Positions 21,960-35,700 of a stretch of DNA of 64,000 bases are shown one piece after another. The stretch's first letter is position 1. Every line of letters starts with the position of its first letter. The stretch comes from Coffea arabica (Eukaryota; Streptophyta; Magnoliopsida; Gentianales; Rubiaceae), in NCBI RefSeq assembly GCF_036785885.1, contig NC_092320.1, positions 23,685,557 through 23,749,556 on the forward strand, given 5' to 3'. The translations under genes and the position numbers were made by a program. Under the pieces are notes generated by a model. That model was given only the letters and a program-made list of their open reading frames with translations. It did no database searches and was not told the origin of the DNA.

Positions 21960-24900
21960 ATGGAGAGACAACAAACCCTAGCTTCATCATCTTCTTCTTC
22001 TTCTTCATCTCCGCCTGCGGAAGACGCTTGGGTTGATTCCTACTTAAAATTGCTGCCTCAATGGCAATCTCTCACTTCCTCCAATCAGGTTTTCTCCCTT
22101 TTCCTTTTCTTCTTTTTCTTTTTTTTTTTTTTGTGTTTGCCATGAATTTTTGCTGAAATTGAAGTTACTGGAAAAGATGTGAATTGCAAAGTTTCATGCT
22201 TACTGTTTGTTGAAGAGGAGACTGTAATTCTCTCTCTTTTTATTTTTTCTTTTGCGGGTTTTTCTGGTTCCATTGTTTTTGTTATTTGAAGTTATGAAAT
22301 ATCTGGGAATTGTGATCCATTTGGCTGAATTTGGTTAATTATTTAGCTCAATCAGTTAGTTTTACATATTTTCAGTGCTTGTAGTATAAAATGCTATGGT
22401 AAGGCAATTACAGAGCTTATAGTCCTTCCCTTTCGTTCTTTCTTTTCCCTTTCTCTTTCGCTCTTTTTGCTCCTCTCTGCAAACCGATGATTTTCCCTCT
22501 CTGCAAATCGATGATGTTCCCTCTCTGCAAACCGATGAAGAAATTGCCAGTACGTTTCTCTGCTACATGATTCTGTGTTCTGCTTCCTACGTTTCTCTGT
22601 AAAATTTGGGCTTAACGCTTAGGTCTAAGCGCGTTGTATCCCACTCAGGTATCACCTTCAGCTGATCTTCTAGAGGTGGGTGAGCTATGTCTTTTCTGCT
22701 CCAGAGCCTAGCTATAATTGAATGAATTGCTTTTTGGAGTGTCGTGGAGAAATGGAAAATTTAACCATACATTTATTTTTTTAAGGCAAAATAATAACTT
22801 TCATTAGTACAGCAAGGAATAGTCACAAGCAGAAGCAATCTACACTATACATAACCAAAGAAACCTAAACAGAAATGAAACCAAAAGACTATACAAGCAC
22901 TGAATCAAAATTGAAGATCTGTTGATCAAAATCCCATGCTATGCTAAGCTCCCAGTTAGCCCTTGTCTTTGGTACCTTCCTCCAAGATGAGACAAGAAAC
23001 CTCATGGATTGGATTACACAATGCATAATAGAATCAGCACTATTAGCTTTATGTTGGAAAATTCTCTGATTTCTCTCCCTCCATAACATTTAAATTGTGG
23101 CTCCAAATGCAAGAAGTCTCACTCTGTTAATAAAGTCACCAGATTGGATAAAGCCAGTCTAGCTATCAAGTTCCTCCTTCCATGCATACACGCCTCTATA
23201 TATCAAACAACAATGTTGAATACCACTCCACACATAAGCTGAAAAACCACATTTAAAGAATAAATACTCAATTGACTCCGGCTCATGTGCATATAGCAGG
23301 TACCAACCATCAGTTTCAATATCCCACCAGTTTACCTTATCTTTAGTAGCTAATCTATTCTTACACACTTGCCACACAGTGAAAGAATGCCTGGGGATAT
23401 ATCTTTCAATGAAACAAGCTTATACCATGATGCTTCAGAGCATCGTTCCCGCACCATATTTATAGCAGACTTAAGAGTAAAACTCCAGGTTTATCACACG
23501 TCCACATAAAGGAATCATCTTCTGAAGGTAGAGGTTGACAAGTTGGGGGTATATTCTGCATTAAATCCTCAACTTGTAGAGATCTTCTTCAGCCTTGAGC
23601 CCAATTCCATTTGCCTGCGAGCATAACAGAGTTTAACATAGCATCTTTATTACTCCCGAACCGTTTAAGAATTCCTGTGCTGTAATACTTAAGTAAAGGT
23701 CCATTTGGATGCCAATATTCCTGCCATAATTGAGTTTGAAGTCCATTGCCAACAATAGCCTGGATATATGGCTTGGCCAACTCTCTAAGCTGAAGCAACT
23801 TCTCCTAGAACCATGATGGATTAGCTGGAATCGGAACAGACCAAAAGCAACGATGCTTGAGCTTAATGGTATGGATCCAAGCAATCCAAAGTGAGTCCTT
23901 TCTCTGAAGGATATCCCAAATATGTCTCGACAACAAAGCCTTATTCCATGCCTGCATTCTGACCAGCCCCAGCTCTCCTTTTATAGGTTTACATACATCT
24001 GTGATTTACTCAGCTGTTATGATCACCCCAACAAAGACTAGTACCGCTTTCGTTTGCAAGGGGTATTCATAATGAAATGTAAAAGCAGCTAGCCTACCTC
24101 TTGACTTTCGCTCCAGTACTGTTATCAGTACCAGTCCATAAAAAAGAGGCTGGAAGTTGTTCTATCACCTTAGTAACTTTCCTGGGCAACAAAAATACAT
24201 TGCTCCAGTACATTTGGAGACTCACTAAAACAGATTTTACCAATTGTAACTGACTGGCATAAGAAAGAGTTTTGGTACTCCAGCTATATATCCTCTGCTT
24301 AATTTTATCTATGATAGCATGACAATCCATGAATCTCAATCTAGAACTCTATAAGAGGTAGGCCCTGATACCTTAGAGGGAGAATGCCTTCCTTCATCCC
24401 TGATAAAGCACAAGTATCTGCCCTAAGGCAACTACTAGCCCCAGCAAAAATTATTTAACTTTTTTCTGCATTTGGAGTCAAACCAGACCACCTACTAAAA
24501 TTATCCAGCACTGACTTCATCAAAGATGCTCCTTTGTAGTAGCTGCAGATAATAGAAAAAGATCATCAGCAAAAATAATGTTTGTAATTTCCAAAATCCC
24601 ACATTTAGGATGGTGATCAAAGCCATGCTGTTGCAGTTTAAAGTCAAACAACAAAGGAAAGACCTCCATTGCCAGGAGGAAAAAATAAGGTGAAAGAGGG
24701 TCGCCTTGCCTTAACACTCTCTCACTCTTGAAATAACCAACTAGAGAACCATTTAGATTCAAGGAGAACTGAGCTGTACAGACCCCATTTTTGATCCAAG
24801 TAATAAATCTAGAAGGAAATTGCATCAACTCGATAACTGTGAAAAGAAATTCCCAATTAACAGTATCATATGCTTTCATAAGACCAACCTTAGATACACA

Positions 24901-27900
24901 TCTTTGTTTCCCTCCCTTCTTGTGGTAACCACAAACTATGCCATGCATAAGTAAGATATTATCAGTGATAGATCTGCCTTTCAATAAAGCATTCTGTCTA
25001 TTACTGATGAGTCCAGGCAGCAGTCTTTAATCTCTCTGTTAAAATTTTTGAATAACATTTATACATCACATTCCAGCAAGAAATTGGATGAAATTCCTTC
25101 ATAGAATTAGGGGTTTGGACTTTAGGAACAAGAGTTATAATAGTACTATTCAGAGTATGATACATATAATCCTGTGAGAAACAACACTCCACTGCTGAGA
25201 CAAAATCCTGTTTGATACAGTCCCAATTTTGAGTAAAAAATTCGACAGTATATCCATCTGGACCTGGCCCCTTCCCAGATTTCATAGAGAAAAGTGGATG
25301 ATGAATTTCATCCTCAGTAACTGGCTTCTCAAGCTCAATACACTGACTTGCAAAATATATTTATGAATAACTAGCTGTAATTGGCTCACATATTCATTCT
25401 GAAAGGGACAAGACTTAGCAAAAAGATTCTGATAAAACTGAACAGCAGTGTTTCGGCTGTGATAAGCATCTGGACTTATCTTTCAGAAACCACTCTTCAG
25501 CTTAAAGTAGCTCAATATAAGACTGGGTCAGCTCCTTTTCATTACATTTCTTCCAAAACTGGACAAGAACCTTTTCTTTTCTCCCTCTTTTTATGGAGTA
25601 TCATCCTTTAGTATTAGTAGAGTTCCAAAACAGTAGGTATTGGACATGACATAGGTATCCTTTTGTGTTTTCTTGCAGCTGAGATGAATTTTAAGGTTTT
25701 GAAGTGAAATACTGAACTATTAGGTAAAGTAGCAGTGTTGTGGCTGAGGTGGATTTTAAGGTTTTCAAGTGAAATACTGAACTATTAGGTAAAGTAGCGG
25801 TGTTGTAGTTGATCAGGCATTTCCGGGGATAATTTCTAAGGTAGTAAATGCAGAGATCAATTGGTTGATCTTGGTTGATTTGCACTAGGAGCTGTTTGTT
25901 TTATGCATGTGGGTGCTCCAAAGTAAAAGAAAAAAACGTGGCACAATTTTTATTCTGTTTGGCACTTATTTTTGGCAGCCAGTTATCCCAATTGCAATAT
26001 CTAGAGTTAATCAAGTAGATGCTGGTAGGCTTGACATTGAAATGTCTGCTATGTTGAAGGAACAAATGGTGAAGGTCTTTTCGCTCATGAAGGTGTGTTT
26101 ATTATTTATTTGCTTCTTCATTTAACCCATGAATGTTTTCAGAGTTTGGATGCATCTGGCAGGCTTCTAATTTTTAATATATGTCCTTTGGTATTAGCCA
26201 GGAATGTTATTTCAATATGAGCCAGAACTCGATGCTTTTCTCCAGTTTCTGATTTGGCGATTCTCTATATGGGTTGATAAGCCTACTCCAGGAAATGGTC
26301 TCATGAACCTGAGGTATAGAGATGAACGTGCAATTGAAGCAAGAGGAAAAGGTTCGACTAATAATTCTATCTTTGGATATCTTATGTGATCTCTGTTATA
26401 GTCTGTGTACAACTCCCTTTCCATATCTGAAAAATCACATTTCTTTTTTTTTTTTTTGATTTATATATCTGCATGGCTCATCTATTTGCTTATATATTGT
26501 GTCCTGAGTGAATTGGAAGCTTATTTAATTGATGAAATTTTCTTTAATCTTTAGCTCATTTATTGTCTTTAAGCTGCAGCATACATGGCTCTACTTGGTA
26601 TACTAAAAGAATATCAAACCTCTACTATGGTGATGGAAATTTATGTAGATGCAGAAATGCGCCCATCTTTTTGATTGCTGTCCAATTTTGTCTTTCAAAT
26701 GCTCTATTTCTTAACAATTTTATTTTTCTTGTGAGATGTCTTGGACTTCAGAGTTCTGTCTATTCTCACATGGACGTTTCTTCCAGTTCTTTGATCTATC
26801 TTAATAACATGGGCGCTCCCCTAACTACTTTTTTTGCCATACCAACAAGAAATTGGACTGGCACAGCATTTTCTGAATTCTAGGACACTAAATTATTCAT
26901 TCCATTTTTGGGAAACCAGTTCAACAAAAATTTTGCACCTCCATATTGGCTTCTCGATATGGATTTTGTTGGAATTCTTTGTTCCTTTAGAGCAAAGAGT
27001 TAGCAAATATTGTACATAGATGGATTTGGCTTTGTTAGACCTTTTTGTTGTGTTAAGAGTAGCATTGATTACTTCATGCAAGAAGACTCTCTGTGAGTGA
27101 GAAACTTTTCAGTCTTCTTGCCAGTTGAAGGTAATGTGATGCGGTCCTACTCTAACTGGCTATTGTAGTCCCTCATTCATGACATGGTTGGTTGTTACTT
27201 TTTTGTAGGCGTTTCTTTGTGGAATTAACCTCAGCACATTTTGAATCTGAACAAATACTCTTGTCAACCCTTTGATCTTCGTTGACCTTCATGTTGTTAG
27301 CTTAAATATCTTACTAGTGCATTACTGGATGACGTATAAGAAGCTGGGGTGTGATAAATGCACTTCCATTTATCTGATATACTGCTATTTAAATGCATGG
27401 CCTGGGGATTGCAACACGTTCTCATTCCCATCCAGTCTTCCAGTCAAATTGTTTATCAGTTTCTATCTCATCTGTTGTTGTTTTGGATGTGTTCTTTTTC
27501 CAGTCAGAACTGGTCTGGAGGGACCTGGACTTACGGTTTCTCAAAAAATTTGGTACTGTGTTGCCACGGTTGGTGGTCAGTATCTTTGGGCTCGTCTGCA
27601 GTCATTTTCTGCTTTTCGTAGGTGGGGGGATTCTGATCAGGTAGTATATCTGTTATAGTAGACCTAGATGTCCTCTCTCTAGCTCGCTTTGCCTCCTGTT
27701 CCTTTAATGTTGTCCTGCAGAGTGTTGACAAGAAGTAACAAAACTGGGGAGCTAATCTTTGTAACTGTTACACTTGTCAGAGATCACTAGTTCGTCGAGG
27801 ATGGTTTCTATTACAACGTGTAGAAGGATTATATAGAGCAGCATCTTTTGTCAACATACTTGTATTTCTTTACTCAGGAAGGTATGTTACCAAGCATTAA

Positions 27901-30900
27901 ATGCTCTGTTGATGTGTCATTGCATGCATAAACTTTTTAAGTTTGGGATGGAATAGATCAAGAAAAATTAAGAAAATTTTTAGTCGTTTTTATGCCTAAT
28001 CATGTGTTGGGATTGGTTTCTGACCAGGTAGTACTGCTAGGGCAAGCATGAGATGTTTGAAGGCCTGGGGCCTACAGATTTCTAAGAACAGTCTCATATT
28101 ATCACTTGCATCACTTGATTTTGCTTTAATTGCTGTATGAACTTTTCTTCTTATAAAGAAAACCACCATAAAGTCCATATGGGTAGGTGGCGAGAGTAAT
28201 TTTTGTGAATCGCTGCTAGTTTATTTATATAGTGCATATCAGCACGTTTATACATTTCTGTTATGAATGACTGGTGCTGGCAATTCAAATTTAATCTTGT
28301 TGATTGGTCCTCTTGGTATCTGAGATCTTGAGGATTTCCATATCATATGTTTTAGAGCGGTCATAACATTGCAATTTCATCTCAAAGACATGTTATACTT
28401 TTCAAGTATGACACAGGAAAAGGTTTAATAGATTTTATCTAATTATGAATACTTATGAGAGCAAGAAGTTAAGTATTCAGAACCCAGGAGTCTCACTAAA
28501 TCACATGTCATTAAAATAACAAATTACTGCAAAAGAAAGATGGTTTCATTCTCAATCTGAAAGATGATAATGTTTTCTGGAAAATATATGACTTTTTACA
28601 AATGCAATTAGTTCCTTTCCTTGAAGCAGTTTTCCTCCCTTCTTAATCTAAAACCTTGGCGCTGTTTATCAATGGTTGGTATTGCTTAATACTAAGGTAG
28701 TTCACATTTAGAGTCTGATTTAAGAATTCCGTCTAGGAAGTTGGAAATAGGTGCTTATTAAACTGGATTTGTGTTCATCAAATTGAATAACTGGTTTTGG
28801 GCTTGGCCTTCATCAGCTGACTTGGCTTTAATAATAAAGAGCTTATATGCAGCAGAAACTACGTACAGGGCTTCAGAATCCTGCATATGGTGGCCTGTTT
28901 TCGTGTTGACTGAATAAGTAGAACTGTGGAAGTCTATATATCTTCATTCCACCACTGACAGCTCATTAGCAGTTTAATAGATGAAAAGAAGAACATTGGA
29001 ATGATCAAACATCATATCAGCGGTATTAATTTTTAGCGTGTTGATGTCCTTTAACATCATTTTGAGTTAAGTCATTATTTTTGGTGCTTAATTTGTGCCT
29101 TATTAATAGAAGTGTCATCATTTCAAGTCAATTCATTATTGTTGGTCTATTTATGAGTGTGCTGGAAATGGAACTTTTCTTATGAATCCATATGCTTTTC
29201 ATATAATTCTTAATTTGTAAAGTATATTACTCCCTCCGTCTCATAATTTGGTTCATTTTTCTGGAAAACAACTCTTTAAGGGAACATGTAATCATTGTGT
29301 CTGGATGAGGTGGATTTGGGTGATTTTACAATGTTATCCTCAAATTTAAAATTTGAGAGTATGAGCAATGCATTGGTAAGTGGGAAAAGTTACTTTTTCA
29401 AATGGCAAAGTGGGAAAGCTAATAAAATGTTGTATTGGCTTTTAGAAAGTGACTCTTCTTTTGGGACATCCAAAAAGTGGAAACATGACATTAACAATGA
29501 GATAGAGGGAGTACCATCTTTTCAGGTTGATGTCTTTTTCAAGGATAATGACTTTTAACACTCTTTTTGTCATTGGAGGTGCATTAATTTGCTCCTTGAA
29601 TGATCTTGGGGAATCTGTGTATCTATTGTGATTTTTATCCTGATTACAAAGCATTATATGATTTCAATCCGCTTCTTGTTGTGACTGATCTCTTGTTCAC
29701 TTTATACTGATGGTTTGATGCAGGTATAGGTGTCTCACTGAACGACTTTTGCGAGCAAGACTTGTTTACGGCAGTCCTAATATGAACAGAGCTGTGAGCT
29801 TTGAGTATATGAATCGCCAGTTGGTGTGGAACGAATTCTCGGTAACTTTCCCTTTTCAAAATATATCATGGTAGTTGCTCCCTAGAAGATGTTGAATTTT
29901 GGGTTCCTATTTTCTACTTTTTTGTACTGAAAATAGATGAATGTGGATGTCAAAATTTTAACAATTTCATAGGAATTCCAGTCAATTGTGATTTTTAACA
30001 CAAAATGAGAGTTTCTTGCAAGGGAGCTCTGTGCTTTGTTTGGTGGGTTTTGCTAGTTTTCAAGGACATGGAAATAGTTTTTAGTAGTATATTTATATTT
30101 TTCTGCCCCGGCATGTAGGTGGCCTTTTTTTCGACCTTTTATTATTTATCTGAGTTTGTGGTAATGTATTAGTGTTCGTACTTATTTACCTAAATAAAGG
30201 AGTCACTGTGCTTCTCGATTTGATTCCTTATCTGTTTTCTGCATTCATTAATGGCGATAACTCTGAGGTGCTCTACTCAAGACACTTACATTTGATATTT
30301 ATTGCAGGAAATGTTGTTATTGCTTCTTCCACTTCTTAACTCATCATCGATGAAAAGTTTTCTTCGTCCATTTTCAAAGGATAAATCCTCTAGTTCTGCT
30401 GGGGATGAAAATTTATGCCCCATCTGCCAGGCGAATCCAAGCATTCCTTTTCTTGCCCTTCCTTGTCAGCATAGGTATGTGACAGTTTTTAGATACTTTT
30501 GGTTCTTATGTAGATGCCTATTGAAGTAGCATAAAGCGGAATTTCATGCCCAGTTTGCTCAACAAGCAGTCGCAAAAGTACTGCCTAGTGGCACTGCATG
30601 GTTAGTGGTTACTGTGGTTGTGTCTTTGATGGTTATTATAATGTGATGTGAAAATAGTAGATTTGCGTTCTGATATAGATGTTCTTAAAGGTTTTAATTT
30701 TCTTGAGTCTTATAGTCGGATTAGGGCCTTGGTTTTATGAAACACAGCCTCAGCTAGGTTGGTATTACTGAATCTATGGCTTCGTTAATCGGATGTCATA
30801 CTCCTGGAAGATACTAAGAAGGATCGGAAAGTTGTGGCAGTTACTAGCATGTCATTCTCACCATGGTGGGACTTTCTAGGGAAAGGACTAATGGATCATA

Positions 30901-32168
30901 AAATGTAGGAATTGTCGTGTTGAAATTGGCTTCCTGAAGAGTGTTAATGGATACCAAGTGGAGGCTAAAATACTAGCATAAGAAAGTCACATATTTCTCA
31001 AAAGAGAATGTTATGTGCAGTAGGAAGTACAAATAGTCATTGGCCAATCTCAACCTTATAGTTCCATCTCCCAGAAACAAGATTGCTAAGAAGAATTTAG
31101 ACTTATATGAGACTAGGAGTACAGTTGTGCAACTGCAGGCTATCCTTGTTTTTGGTTTGTTCAGATCTTACTTTGGAGCTTGTGTACAGCTGCTCATGGG
31201 AAGGTTGGAACCAATTGCCAGTTGTCTGATTTAGCACATTGCACTGCCTTGCCAAAGCCATCTGCTGGGTATAGAGTTTTATCAAACGTTAGCCACAGTG
31301 AATAGCCTTTGCTGTGCCAAGACTCCAGCTATCTTAGTGGACCTAGCTTTCCCCTGGTTCACCTCCTAGGTTTTCTTTGTTTGGTGAAATTGTTTATTTT
31401 CATCCGCAATGGAATCTGGTTGTAAGCACACTGCCACTTGCATGAATCCACGATGTATGTCGTGCAAGAATGCCAAGTCCCATAAGTATGCATTCATTTT
31501 CCAAGCTTTTCCATTGCTGCCAACTGGGATAACTTCTCCCGGAAAGCTCCAAAAGGCAGTATTTTATTGTTGAGAGTCTTTTTGTTTCTCGTTCTGTGTA
31601 TCTAATGGCTGCAGGACTCTCCTAGGCTGACTTAAAAAGTTTAAACATGCATTGCTGTACACCTGCAGCTTGCATTGGTATTATGGTTCTTTTCCAAAAA
31701 GGTCTCATATGGAGTTTGAAACTTCCATTAGACTCGTCAAAACATGGACTACAGGTTTTTCCTTTTTGTCGTCTCAAAAACTCCACTTCTAGCTCCTTGA
31801 GGGGTGTACATAGCAAGATTACTGTGTCAGTTTTCTTAGTATATACTTTGCTGAACTGTCAAGATTGAATTTTGATGTTCTATATTTACTCGAAGCTGCT
31901 ATTTGGACATATTTGATGGATTATTAGACAACTGCATTTGATTAGGCAGCAAAACACACTGACAAGTTGCAGCACATCCACTTGTAATATCTGTGTTGCT
32001 CCTTAAAACGCATTAACATTATGTAATTTTATTGCTGGCAGGTACTGTTATTACTGTCTACGAACGCGTTGCTCTGCAGCTCCATCATTTCGCTGCTCTA
32101 GATGCAATGAACCAGTTGTTGCCATGCAACGGCATGGTTCCGTTGACAATCTTGCTCAGAAACAGTAA
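21960..32168 (+). CDS. PEX2: Peroxisome biogenesis protein 2 (RING-finger peroxin), eight coding exons
   Basis: PEX2 is a peroxisomal membrane RING E3 ligase that works with PEX10 and PEX12 to ubiquitinate the import receptor PEX5 for recycling. Coding exons: 21960-22088, 25979-26092, 26198-26351, 27504-27640, 27781-27881, 29724-29841, 30308-30474, 32042-32168. All introns are GT-AG and the phases join cleanly into 348 codons plus TAA, close to the Arabidopsis protein (about 333). Residues ~45-260 are the Pex2/Pex12 N-terminal domain (MLKEQMVKVFSLMKPGMLFQ, FRRWGDSDQ, FEYMNRQLVWNEFSEMLLL), which includes the membrane segments. The C3HC4 RING is complete: C288, C291, C304, H306, C309, C312, C325, C328. 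Exon 1 has a nine-Ser run from a TCT-rich repeat. Intron 1 (3.9 kb) contains an antisense LINE and intron 5 a MITE. No lesion was seen, so the gene is probably functional. UTR ends are not determined. Confidence 0.95.
22472..22540. repeat. Minisatellite, three 24-bp copies, in PEX2 intron 1
   Basis: CCTCTCTGCAAACCGATGAT or a close variant starts at 22472, 22496 and 22520. The copies differ by single bases. Confidence 0.85.
22772..25600 (-). pseudogene. Degenerate L1-type LINE, antisense within PEX2 intron 1
   Basis: Read on the minus strand, frames in order from 25330 to 22889 give the start of a non-LTR reverse transcriptase (EDEIHHPLFSMKSGKGPGPDG), then RT core blocks (MKAYDTVNWEF, LRQGDPLSPYFFLLAMEV, and the catalytic FADD near 24560), a thumb-like part (24339-24094), a zf-RVT-like Trp/Cys/His segment (23377-23159) and a C-terminal piece (23089-22889). 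It is broken by several frameshifts and stops. The 3' end is marked by a T-run on the plus strand at about 22772-22782. The 5' end is truncated near 25.5-25.6 kb. The endonuclease domain is missing. I found no clear target duplication. It lies opposite to PEX2, inside the intron. Confidence 0.85.
25678..25807. repeat. Two-copy 65-bp tandem duplication in PEX2 intron 1
   Basis: GCTGAG followed by ~60 near-identical bases occurs at 25678 and again at 25743, with about five mismatches. It lies about 170 bp upstream of the exon 2 acceptor. Confidence 0.85.
29230..29511. mobile_element. Stowaway-like (Tc1/mariner) MITE in PEX2 intron 5
   Basis: It starts CTCCCTCCGTCTCAT and ends with the imperfect inverted copy (inward CTCCCTCTATCTCAT). 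TA flanks both sides (29228-29229 and 29512-29513). The terminal sequence is diagnostic of Stowaway-type elements. At 282 bp it has no real coding frame. Confidence 0.82.
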
Positions 32169-32718
32169 TTATTTTCCGTCAAAGATAAAGTACACAGAAA
32201 TGCAGGCACAACAGAGATGCATGCAAGGGTGCCTAAAGTTGGCGTTGATTATTTGATATTTGATTCAAGGAATTAAGATTCCTTGCATAAAGCTTTTGTG
32301 CCCACTGCATTTTATGTTCCATTCTTTGCTAATTTAGATTTTCTGTTCAAAATATATGTCGCTGTTAGTTTCTGCTCGGTCGTTTATTGTATGTTCTCTA
32401 AATTTTCTTATCTTGTCCTGTTTTATGAAGTAGACCTTTTTTCCCTTTGTTTCTTTTTTTTTTTTTGCATTTTTATTTTGGTAAATTGGTCAACCACATT
32501 TATGACTTTCGGAAGAAAATGCTTTCTCACATGGTCTTCGACTGATTTGCGCTAGGAGAATTTGAATTCTTTATTGTGAGTCTGGCAGAAGATTAAACCT
32601 TGTGTCCTAGTTGATGTAGTCTGGCAATTTGCAAATCAGTCGTATGTGACTGTTGAAACTTTGAAAATATGTGATTCCGCTAGTTACAGTGAGTCAATAC
32701 TTCTCCTTACGCTCTAAC
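32169..32718 (+). other. PEX2 3' flank up to the retrotransposon array
   Basis: This is 550 bp between the PEX2 stop codon and the first LTR and must hold the PEX2 3' untranslated region and polyadenylation site. A T-run lies at about 32452-32466. I cannot place the cleavage site. The five bases before the LTR are CTAAC, the predicted target duplication of the array. Confidence 0.5.
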
Positions 32719-35700
32719 TGTGAGGACTCGAAATTTCTATTATTTTAAAATTTCTAATTTTGACTTAATTAATTATTTATTTGGATTTTTGTCACGAATA
32801 ATATATTCTAGCCTATTAGATCTAAGTACATGATTTTATAGTTTGTTATATTTCTAAAAGTGTTTCATTTTAAAAATAAAATAAAAATATAGATAAATAA
32901 ACAAATATTTTCTTATAAGCCTATTTAGCGGAAAAAAAAATGAAAATGTGTCTAAAAATTTTAGCCAATTGGGAGTACAATAAGTTAAAAATTTGAGACC
33001 TATACAATGAACCTAAAATAGACAATTTAGGTTTAAAAACACGAGAAATAACTAGTGGTTCGATCGTTATAAGAATTTTTTAAAAGTTTCAATTTTATTG
33101 CGCCTAAATTAGAAATACGTGTTTTCACGTGCGCGCTTAATTGGGAGACTTTGGACCATTATTTTGAGACAATTAGGAATGAATAATATTTATACAAATG
33201 TAAGTGCCCTAGAGGTTTAGTGCACTAGTGCAACAAACGTAAGAGAAATCGAACACAAAACGCGCGTGTAGGGTACTAGTTATAATTGATTTGACGTATT
33301 AAAAGATTTGACGTCAAGCGTCTCTTGTACGCAAAGGCTTCGGAACCGCAATTCATTTCCTTTCCTCTGCTGCAATGGACGGCTAGACTGCAACAAAGGA
33401 ACAACCGAAGCTTCACCATTTCTTTTCTTCCAAAACTCAACCAAATTCCTACCAAAACTTCCATAGATTCTCACCAAACTTCACATTCATTTAGCTTTTC
33501 ACTTGGACAACAACATAGGCTGAAAAAGGGAGGAGCTTTCACGGTTTCTTCAAGCTTCAAAGGATCGAAAAATCTGTCCAAACCAGCCATCAAAGTAGGT
33601 AGCAATCTAGCACCTTCAACTTATCTTATGGAAGTTGATTTACGCATTTGAGTTGGAATCTTTACTTTAGTAGCTTGTATTGTTGGAAATGTGGGCTCTA
33701 TGAACTCCCACTTTGGGTTGATGGCTGTGATGATGTTTGATGATGGTTTTATTGCTGAATTAGAGCTTAAGGAAGTAGATTAAAGGTGTATTGTGGCCAG
33801 AAACGTTGTTTCACTCTTGAAGCAAAAAGTTCCCATTTTACCCCTGCTCTGTTCGGTCACTTTACTGCAGATAATTGAGGATTTAAAGGCTTGATTATGT
33901 TGTTTACATGTTGTAGAAGCTGTGTACAAAATTTCGTTGAAAAATATTGAGTTTTGGTGGGTCAAACGAATTTATTTCAAAAACTAGTAATCTGGAAAAC
34001 GGTTTCGCCGTAATCCAAACCAGTGGTTGTATTTTGTCCATAACTCCGTGCTCCGACGTCGAAATCAAGTGCCGTCAGCGGCATTTGAAACTAGACGTTC
34101 CCATGTTTCCAACGGTGTATAATTCACATTCTGGTTTCATGTGTGTGAGCCACACCATTCATCTGAAGTCGACTGTCCTGTTTCTCCGTTCTGCCGAAAT
34201 GATTTGTGATGCTGCAACTTGAGGCTTGATTTTGAACCAGTTGCATGCCGAAACTTGAAACGATTTCTTCTGTAAAGTTGTAGCCCCGTGAATGTATTTT
34301 CTAACACTATCAACCATTCCCAATTCCGAGTTAAATTGAGAGAGTTATGATCAAAATACGGCGACTGCCTCATTTTTGAAAACCTTAGCTTTGGACAGAT
34401 TGCCTTAAGGATTTTTCCAAACTTTGGTTGATTGAATGACCACCCTTCTGAGGGTATTTTTCCATGAAATTTGATAGAGAGATAACCTTCATATGGAAGT
34501 ATTATACTGCAAAATTTGGTGTCAATCCAAGTCCGTTTCGGCACTTAACTAAAGGTCCAAAGTTGGAACCAAATCTGGAAATTTTGTAACAGTCTTGAAT
34601 TTTTCCCAACTTTGAGCTACCATATCTTGGTGCTCGAAACTCCGATTCTCGATCCGTTTGTTCTGCCCTAAACCTTACTTGCACCTCTAATTGAACTATA
34701 AATTTCAAGGGCTGGTTTGCAACGAGTGAATTCTGCCGCATTTTCAAAGTTAGCGAAAAACCAACCCCGGCTCATTCCTGGGTGATTTGGAACAGCAACT
34801 TTAGGCTCATTTTTGAGCACTTTCCACTTCGATTCATGAAAAAGTGTCTTCTAGGAACTTGCAGTACTTTCTAAGAGGTTTTCAACGGTATAAAGTTTTC
34901 CAATTCTCGACTTATGTCGAGTGAGTTACGATTTTTCAAAGATTCATAACAAAACTGAAAATTTTCCAACTTTCAAGAAAATAGAGTTTTTCAAGAACTC
35001 TTTATTCTTTTGATATTATCTAAACGTTTTATCCCCGATTTCCTAGATAAAGACTTAAATATTGTTGAATGTTATCAAATCTCTCTCGAACCTCGATTTA
35101 CGAGTAATTGAGGTTCATTTTCACGGAATTTTCTAGAGTAATACTAGTGAACGAATTATTCCTCGATATTTGGGATATGGGTGATAATTCACTATTATTT
35201 GCTCAGGCACGCACGAGGACCTCCAAGAGGACCCTACTGTGGAAGTTTGAACTCTTCCTCCAATTTACTTGCTTGCATAACTTGGTGAGTGTCAAGTGTA
35301 TGCCTACTTGAACTCTAAAGTCTTGATTCATGCTTGACTTACCTGATTACATGCTTAGCCTATTTGATTTTTGAAAAAATGGAGTCGAGTGTGTACTTAA
35401 TCGCACTCGTTCTCATTTGGCACAAATGACTCATGTCTAACATGATTTGCCTAATTTACATGACTTGAAATGCCTGCTTAAACATGTCAAATGCTTGAAT
35501 ACATGAAATGGTATGCTATGATTGCATACGTCGATGGAGTGAATCTCCTCGACATTTACATGACACATGGGGGACGCCCAAACTCATAGGCCGACCTTGG
35601 AACTCGAGCCGGCATGGGATTGGTCGGGAACCTCGGTGAACCATGAGATTCACATGATAAGCTTGATCTATTGAGAGATCTCGCTTGACATACTCGTAAA

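Noticed and set aside
26563-26883. 106-codon open frame in PEX2 intron 3
   Set aside because: Falls between well-defined exons 3 and 4 and has no homology that I recognise.
27272-27658. 128-codon open frame
   Set aside because: Only 27504-27640 is real coding sequence (PEX2 exon 4). The rest is intron read-through.
29295-29558. 87-codon open frame
   Set aside because: Lies almost wholly inside the Stowaway-like MITE in intron 5.
34137-34544. 135-codon minus-strand open frame, repeated in every array LTR
   Set aside because: It recurs only because the LTR recurs. It has no domain, overlaps other chance frames and lies in LTR DNA.
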